A DNA stretch of 64,000 bases from Virgibacillus sp. NKC19-3 (GCF_019837165.1 NZ_JAGYHC010000001.1:2604001-2668000), one strand, 5' to 3'; numbered from the stretch's first letter, positions 1 to 8,901 are shown. The notes: generated from the letters alone by a model not told the origin. Numbers and translations are program-made.

Positions 1-465
1 AAAAAATGGCTGTTGAAAATGTGGAGATACGTGGATAACAGGTTGGCTTTTTAAATTACTTTTTTCCCCGATTATTCCAATAAGAATTCCCTTTATCGCC
101 CATACACCTCCAGTTGCTACTCCAGTAGTACCTGCATCTCCGGTTCCGCCTTTAGTGATCCATTTTAGTTTATGGAAGTACGTGTTTTTTAGTATGTAAT
201 TTACAAGAGGATTTAATTCCTGTAATAAGTGAACGGCTAGACGCAAATCCCCCTGAAACGAATCAAAATTTATCTCCTTATGAGTTTCATGATCCATCGT
301 GATAGCTGCCTTCTTTTGATACAAACGAATACGATACATGGAAACAGCAATTGAAAAAGACTGCTCACGTTGCGTATACGTAATCGTAGATGTAAAAGTT
401 ATCCGTGAAGATAATAGAATTAAAATGATAAGCATGAGGGCAACACTTAATAAGATCCATAGCAT
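1..465 (-). CDS. ytfI: DUF2953 domain-containing protein (YtfI-like), 3' part cut by window edge
   Basis: Reading the minus strand from the ATG at 465 gives 155 uninterrupted codons that run off the left edge. The protein opens with a hydrophobic segment (about residues 3-19), so it is probably membrane-anchored. It carries the GTGDAG..TGV..G pattern, with P.I.V.P.F further on, typical of the DUF2953/YtfI family of Bacillaceae. An AGGAGG lies about 9 nt upstream of the ATG. In B. subtilis ytfI is a neighbour of the second NAD kinase gene and of the sporulation protein gene ytfJ, so its place next to nadK fits. The function of the family is not established. The C-terminus lies outside the window. 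Confidence 0.75.
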   Translation of the reverse strand, partial: MLWILLSVALMLIILILLSSRITFTSTITYTQREQSFSIAVSMYRIRLYQKKAAITMDHETHKEINFDSFQGDLRLAVHLLQELNPLVNYILKNTYFHKLKWITKGGTGDAGTTGVATGGVWAIKGILIGIIGEKSNLKSQPVIHVSPHFQQPFF

Positions 466-593
466 TACGCAACTCCTCCTACACTTATTTTGCTACAACT
501 TTCCAATTTTAATCCATTAATCTCACTTTCATGGGATAATTTCGATAAAAATGCTAAAATATAGACAACCCTAATGAATGTGGAGGTAATGGT

Positions 594-1394
594 ATGCCAA
601 ATAGAAGAAATATGTTTTTTTATTATCACAAGGATGAAACGATTGAAGATAAATTACAAACTTTATTCGATCTAGCAAAGGAAAATAATTTCAATGTGGT
701 AGACAATGCAAATGACGCCAGTATTATCGTAAGTATTGGTGGAGACGGAGCTTTCCTGCAAGCTGTAAGAAAAACAGGATTTCGTCAGGATTGTTTATAT
801 ACGGGAATAACTTATTCTGATGAATCAGGTTTATATTGTGATTTTAACATGGACAACTTTCAGCAAATGCTTGATACTATGTTATATGCAGAAATGGAAG
901 TGCGCCGCTTCCCAGTTATAAAGGTAGTTATAAACGGCGAATCTGCGTTTTATTGCCTTAATGAATTAAGTGTACGATCAACGATTATTAAATCCATCGC
1001 TATTGATGTACATATAGATGACCTTCATTTTGAAACCTTCCGTGGAGATGGTTTAATTGTAGCAACCCCTACTGGTAGTACAGGGTATAATAAGTCAACA
1101 AACGGGGCAGTTATTGATCCATTAATTCCCAGCTTTCAAGTATCGGAGCTTGCATCCCTGAATAATAACCGGTACCGTACACTCGGCTCATCATTTGTTC
1201 TAAGCAAAGATCGCAAGTTAGGATTGGATGTCATTCAAGACGGAAATGATTATCCAATTATTGGATTGGACAATGAAGCATACTCTATTCGAAATATCAA
1301 AGATATAACCATCACATTAAGTGATAAGATAATTAAAACTGTTAAATTGAAAAATAACTCTTACTGGGATCGTGTGAAACGTACGTTTCTTTAG
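594..1394 (+). CDS. nadK: NAD kinase (YtdI/PpnK2 type)
   Basis: Phosphorylates NAD to NADP in the cytoplasm. The 266-residue protein has the family GGDG motif at residues 49-52, the NE pair near 123-124, and the second conserved block GDGLIVATPTGSTGYN at 151-166. These are the NAD- and phosphate-binding loops of NAD kinases. The length matches the shorter of the two kinases found in Bacillus (YtdI type). The start is supported by GGAGG 7 nt before the ATG. It is divergent from the DUF2953 gene and convergent with the spore protein gene, so it is probably monocistronic. The family and reaction are clear; which of the two Bacillus paralogues it represents is inferred from gene order. Confidence 0.93.
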   Translation: MPNRRNMFFYYHKDETIEDKLQTLFDLAKENNFNVVDNANDASIIVSIGGDGAFLQAVRKTGFRQDCLYTGITYSDESGLYCDFNMDNFQQMLDTMLYAEMEVRRFPVIKVVINGESAFYCLNELSVRSTIIKSIAIDVHIDDLHFETFRGDGLIVATPTGSTGYNKSTNGAVIDPLIPSFQVSELASLNNNRYRTLGSSFVLSKDRKLGLDVIQDGNDYPIIGLDNEAYSIRNIKDITITLSDKIIKTVKLKNNSYWDRVKRTFL

Positions 1395-1502
1395 ACATCC
1401 AATATCAGAAGTCATGTTGGTATAAATTAGAAAATATCTGATTTCCATTATCTTAATCTTTTCCGTTCATTTTTTCCCTATTTCATTGCAAATATAAAGA
1501 TA

Positions 1503-1533
1503 AAGGGTTATTCCTATAATAGGAATAACCCTT
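1503..1533 (-). terminator. Rho-independent terminator of the spore protein gene
   Basis: A perfect 13-bp stem (AAGGGTTATTCCT against its complement) with a 5-nt loop lies just past the minus-strand stop codon at 1550. A T-rich stretch follows on the minus strand. It may also stop plus-strand nadK transcripts. Confidence 0.8.
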
Positions 1534-1549
1534 AGCCATTCATATTTAT

Positions 1550-1753
1550 TTAATATTGTTGACCACCAAATTGTTGTTCAGCCATTTGAACCAGACGTTT
1601 TGTGATTTCTCCCCCAACAGAACCGTTCGAACGAGAAGTTGAATCAGCACCAAGTTGCACGCCAAATTCTTGTGCAATCTCTGTTTTCATTTGGTCCAAT
1701 GCTTGTTGAACACCAGGTACTACTAATTGGTTTGAGTTATTATTATTTGCCAT
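1550..1753 (-). CDS. sspA: Alpha/beta-type small acid-soluble spore protein
   Basis: A DNA-binding SASP that coats and protects forespore DNA and is degraded at germination by the GPR protease. The 67-residue protein has both signature blocks: the TEIAQEFG segment around the GPR cleavage site, and the [15 protein letters not shown] block near residues 42-56. An Asn-rich head, [10 protein letters not shown], precedes them. AAGGAGGTGAAC lies directly before the ATG. A forespore-type promoter precedes it and a strong hairpin follows, so it is monocistronic. It shows that the organism is an endospore former. Its place beside thiI matches sspA of B. subtilis, which is why that symbol is used. Confidence 0.95.
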   Translation of the reverse strand: MANNNNSNQLVVPGVQQALDQMKTEIAQEFGVQLGADSTSRSNGSVGGEITKRLVQMAEQQFGGQQY

Positions 1754-1781
1754 GTTAGTTCACCTCCTTGCTTGGTACTTA

Positions 1782-1811
1782 TAGAATGTGTCACAAGAAG
1801 GAAAACCATGC
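1782..1811 (-). promoter_or_regulatory. Sigma-G-type promoter of the SASP gene
   Basis: On the minus strand GCATG (1807-1811) is followed after 18 nt by CATTCTA (1782-1788), close to the forespore sigma-G pattern GHATR-N17/18-CATNHTA. It lies about 30 nt upstream of the SASP start codon. The elements are seen in sequence; assignment to sigma-G rests on known control of SASP genes. Confidence 0.6.
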
Positions 1812-1857
1812 ATGATTTTAATTGGTAGATGTTGTTAGATTAGCTTTTTTTACCATG

Positions 1858-3060
1858 TTATAATAAGTCATCAAATACGGACGCTGACTCTCTTTGGTCA
1901 CTCACTTTAACGACTTCTGCTTGGTTTACTGCTTCTTCAATCAAATTTGTAAAATCTTTGTTGGATTCAAATTGATTTACTTTTTCACGAGTCGGCCTGG
2001 TTTTAGGTGATTTCGGAACAAATATCGTGCAACAGTCTTCATAAGGCAGAATGGAGGTATCATATGTGTCAATTTCCTGTGCAATCTTTATGATTTCCTG
2101 TTTATCCATGGTGATTAATGGCCTTAGGATTGGATAATTAGTGACTTCATTAATCGTGTGCATACTTTCCATCGTTTGGCTGGCAACCTGACCAAGATTT
2201 TCACCTGTTGTTATCGATAAGATCGATTCGCTTTCGCTGATTTTTTCACTGATACGCATCATGATACGGCGCATAATTGTCATTGCATAGCCATCAGGCA
2301 TTTCACGAAAAATTTCCTGTTGCAGTTTTGTAAATGGTACCACATGAATCTTGATCGAATTTCCGTATTTCGTCAACGTTTCCGCCAAATCAATTACTTT
2401 CTGTTTAGCCCGCTCACTAGTAAATGGTGGGGAGTGAAAGTGGATTGCCTCAATCTGGACACCACGCTTCATTGCTAAATACCCTGCCACTGGACTATCA
2501 ATTCCACCAGACAGCATCAAAAGTGATTTTCCTGATGTTCCCACAGGTAGTCCACCAAGTCCTGGTATCACTTGTGATGTAATATAAGTGGCTTCTGACC
2601 GAATTTCCACGTTGATTTCCATATCGGGCTGATGCACATCCACAGCATAGCCATCTGTATTTGACAGCAGGTGACCTCCTAACACTTGATTCATCTCTTG
2701 GGATCCTATAGGAAAATCTTTATTTACCCGTTTTACAGTTACCTTAAATTGATGAACATCAACACTGTTTGTCAATGCATACAATGCTCCGTCCTTAATT
2801 GCATCAACATCATTCTCTACCTTTATCGCCAGACTCAAGCTTTGAATACCGAAGACATTCTTACATTTGTCTATAACTTGTTCCGGGTCATGTCCATGTA
2901 ATAAAACGAACATTCTCCCCTGTGTACGTTTCACCTTTATATGTGCAAATTCTTTTAATTTATGCTGGATATTTTCCTGTAATCGGCTAATAAATTTATT
3001 CATGTTTTTTCCTTTTAAAGCCATTTCGCCATAGCGGATTAAAATATGATCATATTGCAT
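1858..3060 (-). CDS. thiI: tRNA 4-thiouridine synthase ThiI
   Basis: ThiI transfers sulfur from a cysteine desulfurase to uridine 8 of tRNA and can also feed thiazole synthesis. The 400-residue protein has an N-terminal ferredoxin-like/THUMP region (about 60-165) and the PP-loop SGGIDSP at 184-190 that binds ATP. The catalytic domain follows, with the pair DCC near the C-terminus. It ends without the C-terminal rhodanese domain found in enterobacterial ThiI, as is usual in Bacillus. The start codon lies 6 nt after the stop of the cysteine desulfurase gene nifZ. The two therefore form a sulfur donor-acceptor operon, as in B. subtilis. Confidence 0.96.
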   Translation of the reverse strand: MQYDHILIRYGEMALKGKNMNKFISRLQENIQHKLKEFAHIKVKRTQGRMFVLLHGHDPEQVIDKCKNVFGIQSLSLAIKVENDVDAIKDGALYALTNSVDVHQFKVTVKRVNKDFPIGSQEMNQVLGGHLLSNTDGYAVDVHQPDMEINVEIRSEATYITSQVIPGLGGLPVGTSGKSLLMLSGGIDSPVAGYLAMKRGVQIEAIHFHSPPFTSERAKQKVIDLAETLTKYGNSIKIHVVPFTKLQQEIFREMPDGYAMTIMRRIMMRISEKISESESILSITTGENLGQVASQTMESMHTINEVTNYPILRPLITMDKQEIIKIAQEIDTYDTSILPYEDCCTIFVPKSPKTRPTREKVNQFESNKDFTNLIEEAVNQAEVVKVSDQRESASVFDDLL

Positions 3061-3066
3061 CGTTAT

Positions 3067-4206
3067 CTACTCCATTACTTCTTTAAATTGGTTAATTGCT
3101 TTTTCTATAGCTTGAAGAAATACGGTAATATCATCCCTTGTTGTTTGATAGGATAAGCTAACGCGCAACGCGGAAGTTGAACGTGCTTTATCAAATCCAC
3201 AAGCAGTAAGCACTTTGCTCTCATCCTTTTGTTTTGAAGAGCAAGCGGATTTGGTTGAAATAAAGATATTTTCCTCCCCAAGCATATGAATAATTACTTC
3301 CGGTTTCGCGCCCACGACTGAAAAATTGATAATGTGTGGAGCTGCATGATCTGCCGTATTTACCTCAACACTAGTCAATTGCTGCAATTCACTTTTTAGA
3401 TAATCACTTAATTCATACAAACGATGGACTTCCTTTTTCTCCCTCTCTTTAATGAAACGAAGTGCTTTAACCATTGCTACAGCACCAGCTAGATTTTCAG
3501 TTCCTGAGCGAATACCCTGTTCCTGACTTCCCCCATGTAATAAGGGAAATAATTTTGTACGATTTCCTACATATAAAATACCCGTTCCTTTTAATCCATG
3601 AATTTTATGAGCCGAAAATGTACATAGATCAATACCGCTATCTCTTAATGGAAGCGGTACTTTCCCTATCCCTTGTACATCATCTACATGGAAAAAAAGT
3701 TTTGGATGCCGCTTGGCTATTTCTCCAATCTCTTTAATCGGTTGTATCGAACCCAGTTCATTATTTACATGCATCAAACTAATTAGAATCGTGTCATGCT
3801 TAATTGCGTTTTCCACATCTTCTACAGTGATTACACCGGCCTGATTAACGGGCAAATAGGTGATGTCAAATCCCAACGATTCTAAACTTTGACATGCATC
3901 GTGAACAGATGGATGCTCAATTTCTGAGGTAATAATATGCTTCCCTCTCTCCTGATGTTCCAATGCAATTCCTTTAATGGCTGTATTATTTCCTTCTGTT
4001 CCTCCGGATGTAAATACAATTTCATCGGGACTGACTTTTAGGATAGATGCAGCTTGTTTTTTAGCTTGTTTTAATAATTTTTCTGTTTCACCGCCAAGCT
4101 GATGAATGGATGACGGATTTGCAAAATATTGACTGGAAACCCGTTCAAAACTTTTCAGCACAGCTGGATCTGGTTTGGTTGTTGCGCTATTATCTAAGTA
4201 AATCAT
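3067..4206 (-). CDS. nifZ: Cysteine desulfurase NifZ (NifS/IscS family), partner of ThiI
   Basis: A PLP-dependent class V aminotransferase-fold enzyme that removes sulfur from cysteine as a persulfide. Visible features are the N-terminal YLDNSATT block, the HVDDVQ segment, the PLP lysine in SAHKIHG and the catalytic cysteine in KSACSS. The start is placed at the ATG at 4206 (MIYLDNS) because AAGGAG lies 8 nt upstream of it. An in-frame ATG six codons earlier overlaps that ribosome-binding site. The product is then 379 residues, normal for the family. It is the first gene of nifZ-thiI, downstream of ezrA and separated from it by a terminator. Confidence 0.95.
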   Translation of the reverse strand: MIYLDNSATTKPDPAVLKSFERVSSQYFANPSSIHQLGGETEKLLKQAKKQAASILKVSPDEIVFTSGGTEGNNTAIKGIALEHQERGKHIITSEIEHPSVHDACQSLESLGFDITYLPVNQAGVITVEDVENAIKHDTILISLMHVNNELGSIQPIKEIGEIAKRHPKLFFHVDDVQGIGKVPLPLRDSGIDLCTFSAHKIHGLKGTGILYVGNRTKLFPLLHGGSQEQGIRSGTENLAGAVAMVKALRFIKEREKKEVHRLYELSDYLKSELQQLTSVEVNTADHAAPHIINFSVVGAKPEVIIHMLGEENIFISTKSACSSKQKDESKVLTACGFDKARSTSALRVSLSYQTTRDDITVFLQAIEKAINQFKEVME

Positions 4207-4250
4207 TGTTGAAAACTCCTTCATTCTATGCGAAAAAATACGAAAAAGGC

Positions 4251-4302
4251 AAGGCTGACCTTAGGAAAAGAATAATATTATTCTTTTCCTAAAGACAGCC
4301 TT
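4251..4302 (-). terminator. Terminator between ezrA and nifZ
   Basis: A perfect 32-nt palindrome at 4261-4292 is flanked by AAGGCTG and CAGCCTT arms. This forms a long hairpin followed on the minus strand by a T-rich run. It should end ezrA transcripts. Confidence 0.8.
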
Positions 4303-4312
4303 TAGTCCTTGT

Positions 4313-6016
4313 TTATGATGAATGGGTTACTTCTACTTCCTGGTATGCTTCTATTCGTTTAAGGGCGCCCGGTTCTATTTCTTCTACAGCCTTTGCTGCT
4401 TTTTCTAGAGCTAATTCATATTCATAAGATCTAAACAAGCGCTCAGACTCACTGAGTTGGGCTGCAAGAAGTGGATACTGACTACGATATCTATTTGCAT
4501 ATTGAATAACCTGTTCTGTTAAATATGCCTGTTCTAACATCATATCCGTTTGCTCTATCACATTATCAATCGCTTTTTTGGATTCGTTCAAAGCGTGTTG
4601 AACTTCAGCCATATCCAATGGTTGTTTTTCCAATGCCTTCACAACACGGCTGTTTTTCTCTGAGGCGGTCTCTATCATATTCCAGATGAAAGTTGGAACA
4701 CCAGGGATATTGCTTTTTTTCAACTTTCGACTTGTGTCGTAAAGCTCTCCCCTCATTTCCCGTAATTTCTCTTTTGCCTCTATTTCATCCTTACGCAAAT
4801 TTTGAATTCGCTTTTTGAATTCTTCATGATTCTGTTGCAGTTCTTCTATTTGAACAAATCCGTTTTCAAGCTCTTCCCGTAACTGGGAATGAGATATATC
4901 CGCGGTTTCCATATCATTGGATAACTCTTCCAATTGACTTTTTAACGAACTAATTCTTTTATCCAAGGCTAAATAACTTTCCATATCACTGTCTTCAAAG
5001 TAATAGGTTTGTTTTAATTGTTCTACTTCTGTTTTCGTGTCTTGGAATGTATTGCTTAATTGATCTACTGAATCTCGAAAGCTTGGCATTTGACTTTCTA
5101 CATAGTTCTTCGCAATTGCTTCTTTTTCCAAGAGCTGATACATCTCTTTAACTCTTTCATCAATTTCCGTAACCATTTCTTCAATTCCGGATGTATCCCC
5201 ACTTTCCAACTTATTGACAGTATCTAAAAGTTGCTCCTTATACGCACGTATCTCCTTTTCAAAGGCAAGATGGTCCACACGATATCCATCCTTTTTCATC
5301 TCTTTTAGGCCGGCGTATAATTCATCAAGTTGCGTGGGCAATTCGTGTCTGCACATCTTATAAATAGCCGGAAACTCATCAATCTGTTGTTCTAGCCCTT
5401 CCAAACTAACCTTAAGGTCATCAATGGTTTGCTTCGCTTCATAATAATCTCCGGTTGACACTAAATCATAATATGTCGCCAGTTTTTCTTCTAATTCATC
5501 AATTTTTAGATCAAAATAACGTTCTGCTTTCCCGTATTGATATCGATTTTGGGAGAGAGCCTTACGTAAAGCTTTTATATTTGGCTCTATGTTTGTTGCC
5601 TCGGTTCGGCTTGTTTCTTCAGATTCAAGGAGATCATCGACTTCCTTCAACATTTTTTCAATATCATTTTCAATCGAATATAATACCTTCTCTGTATTAT
5701 TTAATGTTTTTTTCGCTTTGGAAAACCGATAGCGATCTGCCGCTTCTTCTGCATCAAACAAATGTTCTTCGATATCCGGTAATTCTTTTGTTAGGATGAA
5801 TTCTAATCGCTCTTTCCAAGCTTCGAATTTTTCCTGCGTTTCCCCTGATAAATTCAGACTTTTAATACGTCCAAGCTGCGAAGCAATGTTCCGGTCCATA
5901 ATGTCCATTTTCCAGGCTTCATATTTATCCACAACATCATATACCCTCTTGCGTAAGATAAGTCCAATAATAATTAATGCGATAATAACTAGTATAATTC
6001 CAATGATGTATGCCAT
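4313..6016 (-). CDS. ezrA: Septation ring formation regulator EzrA
   Basis: A membrane-anchored coiled-coil protein that interacts with FtsZ and limits Z-ring formation away from midcell. The 567 residues begin with a single transmembrane segment (about residues 3-21, IIGIILVIIALIIIGLIL) with the N-terminus outside. Almost uninterrupted charged helical repeats of spectrin-like type follow. The length is the usual one for EzrA. AGGAGG precedes the ATG by 8 nt. Its position between nifZ-thiI and refZ matches B. subtilis, where braB and hisJ may intervene; neither is present here. Confidence 0.95.
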   Translation of the reverse strand: MAYIIGIILVIIALIIIGLILRKRVYDVVDKYEAWKMDIMDRNIASQLGRIKSLNLSGETQEKFEAWKERLEFILTKELPDIEEHLFDAEEAADRYRFSKAKKTLNNTEKVLYSIENDIEKMLKEVDDLLESEETSRTEATNIEPNIKALRKALSQNRYQYGKAERYFDLKIDELEEKLATYYDLVSTGDYYEAKQTIDDLKVSLEGLEQQIDEFPAIYKMCRHELPTQLDELYAGLKEMKKDGYRVDHLAFEKEIRAYKEQLLDTVNKLESGDTSGIEEMVTEIDERVKEMYQLLEKEAIAKNYVESQMPSFRDSVDQLSNTFQDTKTEVEQLKQTYYFEDSDMESYLALDKRISSLKSQLEELSNDMETADISHSQLREELENGFVQIEELQQNHEEFKKRIQNLRKDEIEAKEKLREMRGELYDTSRKLKKSNIPGVPTFIWNMIETASEKNSRVVKALEKQPLDMAEVQHALNESKKAIDNVIEQTDMMLEQAYLTEQVIQYANRYRSQYPLLAAQLSESERLFRSYEYELALEKAAKAVEEIEPGALKRIEAYQEVEVTHSS

Positions 6017-6191
6017 ATCCAGATGCCTCCTAAAGATACTTCTATATAAGAGGGTGAAGCCTCTTGAAGAAAGAACAGGTAGTAGTATAAGATCGTAATT
6101 ACATAATATAGTATCTATGATACCATGTTAAGAGCAATTTTGGCTAAAAAAATACAAATTAATTAAGAATTCGTGCCTTTTTTTATGATTT

Positions 6192-6821
6192 TTATTTCAT
6201 TTCAGCAGTTACATCTTTTTGATCCATAATAAAATCCAACCAATAATGGATTGTTTTTACATATTTTTTTGCGAATACGTTATGGGAGTATTCACCCACC
6301 ACTTGATCTTTCCATTCATTCTGCAGAACATACGGAGTGAGCAACATTCCCTTAAGCTGCATTAATAAAAACTGTCTGTCCACTTCGCTTTTCTCAGGCA
6401 CATGTAACGCATCGAAAAACGTATTACTGATAATATGATTTTCCTTTGCCAGATAAGTCACAGCCATTTCTCTTACAAAAATGGAATCAAGCGATAATTC
6501 CCTGTGAATAAAACTGGAAAATTGATGATTATGCTGTTTATATTGTATAATGACAGAGATTAATTCTTTTAATTTTTCCAATGGAGTTAACGATTCTGTT
6601 TCCTCTAATGTCTCTTCCATGATTCGTAAATATGCTTCATAATACTGAGTGACCGCATATTCCAAAAGGCCTTGCTTACTCTTAAAATAATAGCTGATCA
6701 ATGATACGTTTACATCGGCCTTTTCAGCGATATCTCTTACAGATGTGCCGCTGAACCCTTTTTGAAAAAACAGGGAAGAAGCAGCATCGATAACTTTTTG
6801 TTTAGATGGATTCTTTTTCAT
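6192..6821 (-). CDS. refZ: TetR-family regulator RefZ (YttP-like), FtsZ regulator
   Basis: The 209-residue protein has a TetR-type helix-turn-helix near residues 25-50 (TSVRDIAEKADVNVSLISYYF) and an all-helical ligand/dimer domain. Gene order ezrA - this gene - ytsP matches yttP/refZ of B. subtilis. RefZ there binds sites near the origin and modulates FtsZ during sporulation. AAGGAG lies about 10 nt before the ATG. A MITE-like repeat begins only a few bases upstream of that ribosome-binding site, so its promoter must lie within or beyond the repeat. The TetR assignment is certain; the RefZ identity rests on synteny and overall resemblance. Confidence 0.8.
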   Translation of the reverse strand: MKKNPSKQKVIDAASSLFFQKGFSGTSVRDIAEKADVNVSLISYYFKSKQGLLEYAVTQYYEAYLRIMEETLEETESLTPLEKLKELISVIIQYKQHNHQFSSFIHRELSLDSIFVREMAVTYLAKENHIISNTFFDALHVPEKSEVDRQFLLMQLKGMLLTPYVLQNEWKDQVVGEYSHNVFAKKYVKTIHYWLDFIMDQKDVTAEMK

Positions 6822-6840
6822 ATCTACTCAACTCCTTAGT

Positions 6841-6997
6841 GGGGTGTTCAAAAAGGAGAATAAAAAAGACCGAGAAGTTCGAGGCGGCATAGCTTTAAAG
6901 CGCAACGGAACGTATACAATTAATACGTGAGTAGCGAAAAAGCAACCTTTCGTGCGAAATTCGTTGTCATTTTTTACCGGACTTTTTGAACATCCTC
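6841..6997. repeat. MITE-like element with TGTTCAAAAAG terminal inverted repeats
   Basis: A 157-nt segment bounded by the inverted ends GGGGTGTTCAAAAAG and GAGGATGTTCAAAAAG (11 bp perfect core). It lies between refZ and ytsP. It encodes no plausible protein; the apparent minus-strand reading frame across it is a by-product of the repeat. No second copy occurs in this window. No clear target-site duplication is visible. Confidence 0.6.
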
Positions 6998-7045
6998 TTA
7001 CATTATCCATTACGACAAAGAGACTAATTATCCTGCATTTTTTTC

Positions 7046-7070
7046 TCGACAAATCTCTCTGGATTGTCGA
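7046..7070. promoter_or_regulatory. Inverted repeat upstream of ytsP (possible operator)
   Basis: TCGACAA (7046-7052) and TTGTCGA (7064-7070) form a perfect 7-bp inverted repeat with an 11-nt spacer, 28 nt before the ytsP start. It could be a regulator site overlapping the ytsP promoter. The neighbouring TetR-type gene is one candidate binder, but this is inference. Confidence 0.35.
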
Positions 7071-7097
7071 AATAGTTATAAGAAAAGAGGAAGATTT

Positions 7098-7583
7098 ATG
7101 GTTCAAACAACTACGTATGCTGAAAACAAAATGAAAGACTATGAATTAATGATCAAACAGCTGGATGCACTTAGTAACGACGAGATGGATCACATTGCGC
7201 TGCTGTCCAATGCATCTGCATTACTAAACCAATTCTTAACAGAAATTAATTGGGTTGGTTTTTACATTTGGAGAAATCATGAGTTAGTTCTCGGCCCTTT
7301 CCAAGGACTACCTGCATGTATTCGAATCGCGTATGGCAAGGGTGTCTGCGGTACTGCCATGAAAGAGCGTGAAACGCAGCGTGTCGCTGATGTAAACCAA
7401 TTTCCTGGACATATTGCTTGTGACGCCGCTAGTCAATCCGAAATTGTTGTGCCAATTTCCTTAGAGGATAATCTTTATGGTGTACTCGATATTGATAGCC
7501 CAATTATAGATCGGTTTGATGAAATGGATCAACATTATCTTGAAAAATTCGTTCGTGTGTTAGAAAGACATTTAAACAAATGA
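7098..7583 (+). CDS. ytsP: Free methionine-(R)-sulfoxide reductase, GAF domain (YtsP)
   Basis: Reduces free methionine-R-sulfoxide and so protects the methionine pool from oxidation. The 161-residue protein is a single GAF domain. It has the three cysteines characteristic of the fRMsr family at residues 74 (LPAC), 84 (KGVCGTA) and 108 (HIACD), all near the ligand pocket. AGAGGAAG lies shortly before the ATG. It is transcribed alone, divergent from refZ, as ytsP is next to yttP in B. subtilis. The family call is strong from the cysteine pattern. Confidence 0.9.
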   Translation: MVQTTTYAENKMKDYELMIKQLDALSNDEMDHIALLSNASALLNQFLTEINWVGFYIWRNHELVLGPFQGLPACIRIAYGKGVCGTAMKERETQRVADVNQFPGHIACDAASQSEIVVPISLEDNLYGVLDIDSPIIDRFDEMDQHYLEKFVRVLERHLNK

Positions 7584-7656
7584 CACGTTTTGTGACGAAT
7601 AAATTTCTTTCTTCATTGTAACATGGAATACGAGATTGACAGGCATAAATAAATAG

Positions 7657-7685
7657 TTGACTTTTCGCTGTATAACTTATATACT
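7657..7685 (+). promoter_or_regulatory. Sigma-A promoter of rpsD
   Basis: TTGACT (7657-7662), a 17-nt spacer and TATACT (7680-7685) form a near-consensus housekeeping promoter. It implies an untranslated leader of about 200 nt before rpsD. Confidence 0.75.
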
Positions 7686-7691
7686 ATTTTT

Positions 7692-7894
7692 TGTGTAAAA
7701 TAATAAAAGTAGCCTATGTGAATTTGCGCTTGAACCCATTGTGTTCCTCGTTTTACTGGATTTTTAAGCACAGATAAAGAGGTGTATCGTGTAACTCTCT
7801 GCTGCTGGAGCGATGGTACATGAAAACATAATGGACAACGTAGTGTTCACGCGCGTTTATTTTATGCAAAATAAACTAAGAAGGAGAAATTTAT
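7692..7894 (+). promoter_or_regulatory. Long rpsD mRNA leader, probable S4 autoregulatory target
   Basis: About 200 nt lie between the rpsD promoter and its AAGGAG ribosome-binding site, with no reading frame of note. In B. subtilis the rpsD leader binds S4 protein and represses its own translation. The length and place fit. The pseudoknot was not verified by folding. Confidence 0.5.
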
Positions 7895-8497
7895 ATGTCA
7901 CGCTATACTGGATCCGTATGGAAGAAGTCACGTCGGTTTGGCATTTCATTAACGGGAACTGGTAAGGAATTGGATAAACGCCCTTACGCTCCTGGTCAAC
8001 ATGGTCCTAACCAAAGAAAGAAAATGTCTGAATATGGCCTACAACTACAAGAAAAGCAAAAATTGCGCTTCACTTACGGATTAAATGAACGTCAATTCGT
8101 TAACTTGTTTGAAAAGGCTGGAAACATGAAAGGTATCCATGGTGAAAATTTCATGATTCTACTTGACTCACGCCTTGATAACATGGTTTACCGCATGGGG
8201 CTCGCCCGTACACGTAAACAAGCACGTCAGCTAGTTAATCATGGTCATGTTACAGTAGATGGTAAACGTGTTGATATTCCATCTTATACCTTAGTACCAG
8301 GGCAAGTTGTCGGTTTACGTGAAAGATCGAAAAATCTCGACATCATTAAAGAGGCTCTTGAAGTAAACAACTTTGTACCGGAGTATATAACATTTGATGA
8401 AGATAAAATGGAAGGAACATACACGCGTTATCCTGAGCGTTCCGAACTTCCAGCTGAGATTAATGAAGCGCTAATTGTTGAATTCTACTCTCGTTAA
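7895..8497 (+). CDS. rpsD: 30S ribosomal protein S4
   Basis: A primary 16S-binding protein that starts assembly of the 30S body. The 200-residue protein has the N-terminal ribosomal S4/S9 region ([14 protein letters not shown]) and the S4 RNA-binding domain from about residue 92 ([19 protein letters not shown]). The C-terminal tail is typical of Bacillus S4. AAGGAG lies 7 nt before the ATG. It stands alone between a strong promoter and a terminator, near tyrS as in B. subtilis, rather than in the alpha operon. Confidence 0.98.
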   Translation: MSRYTGSVWKKSRRFGISLTGTGKELDKRPYAPGQHGPNQRKKMSEYGLQLQEKQKLRFTYGLNERQFVNLFEKAGNMKGIHGENFMILLDSRLDNMVYRMGLARTRKQARQLVNHGHVTVDGKRVDIPSYTLVPGQVVGLRERSKNLDIIKEALEVNNFVPEYITFDEDKMEGTYTRYPERSELPAEINEALIVEFYSR

Positions 8498-8512
8498 AAT
8501 TAATCGGATTTT

Positions 8513-8552
8513 AAACCCTAGAAATGAGGTCACACCATTTCTAGGGTTTTTT
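8513..8552 (+). terminator. rpsD terminator
   Basis: A 14-bp stem (AAACCCTAGAAATG with its complement, loop about 9 nt) is followed by a run of six T. It lies 16 nt past the rpsD stop. Confidence 0.9.
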
Positions 8553-8775
8553 ATGCATTCTACACTTGCGGGTATAAGCTATTTTCTTTTCCATAATCCA
8601 AACGGAAGACCTCCCTATTTTTATTTCCTTCATACATTTACAACTCAGTCACACATTAACACAGACATTCTCATACACCCCCATAATAGAACCAGCTTTT
8701 TAATAGTGAAGCGCATATGGCTTGCGTCGTATAAACAGGAGAAAAATTTTATTTAAAAAAATCTGTTCCAAAAAA
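8553..8775. other. Intergenic stretch without recognised features
   Basis: Nothing supportable is seen between the rpsD terminator and the next promoter. Short reading frames here lack both a ribosome-binding site and recognisable sequence. Confidence 0.5.
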
Positions 8776-8804
8776 TTGAATACGGAAATAAAGAATGCTA
8801 TAAT
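8776..8804 (+). promoter_or_regulatory. Sigma-A promoter of the GlcG/HbpS-like gene
   Basis: TTGAAT (8776-8781), 17 nt, TATAAT (8799-8804). The start codon is about 95 nt downstream. Confidence 0.65.
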
Positions 8805-8901
8805 ATGAATTAATTTAATTATTTGAATAAAAATAATTAATACTTCAATTCATTATTTTGAAACAAGAACATGTAATTTCTATGAAAGGGAGGAATGTTC
8901 A

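Noticed and set aside
6828-7106. Minus-strand reading frame of about 92 codons upstream of refZ
   Set aside because: It lies mostly inside the inverted-repeat element, has no ribosome-binding site and its product has the look of translated repeat DNA.
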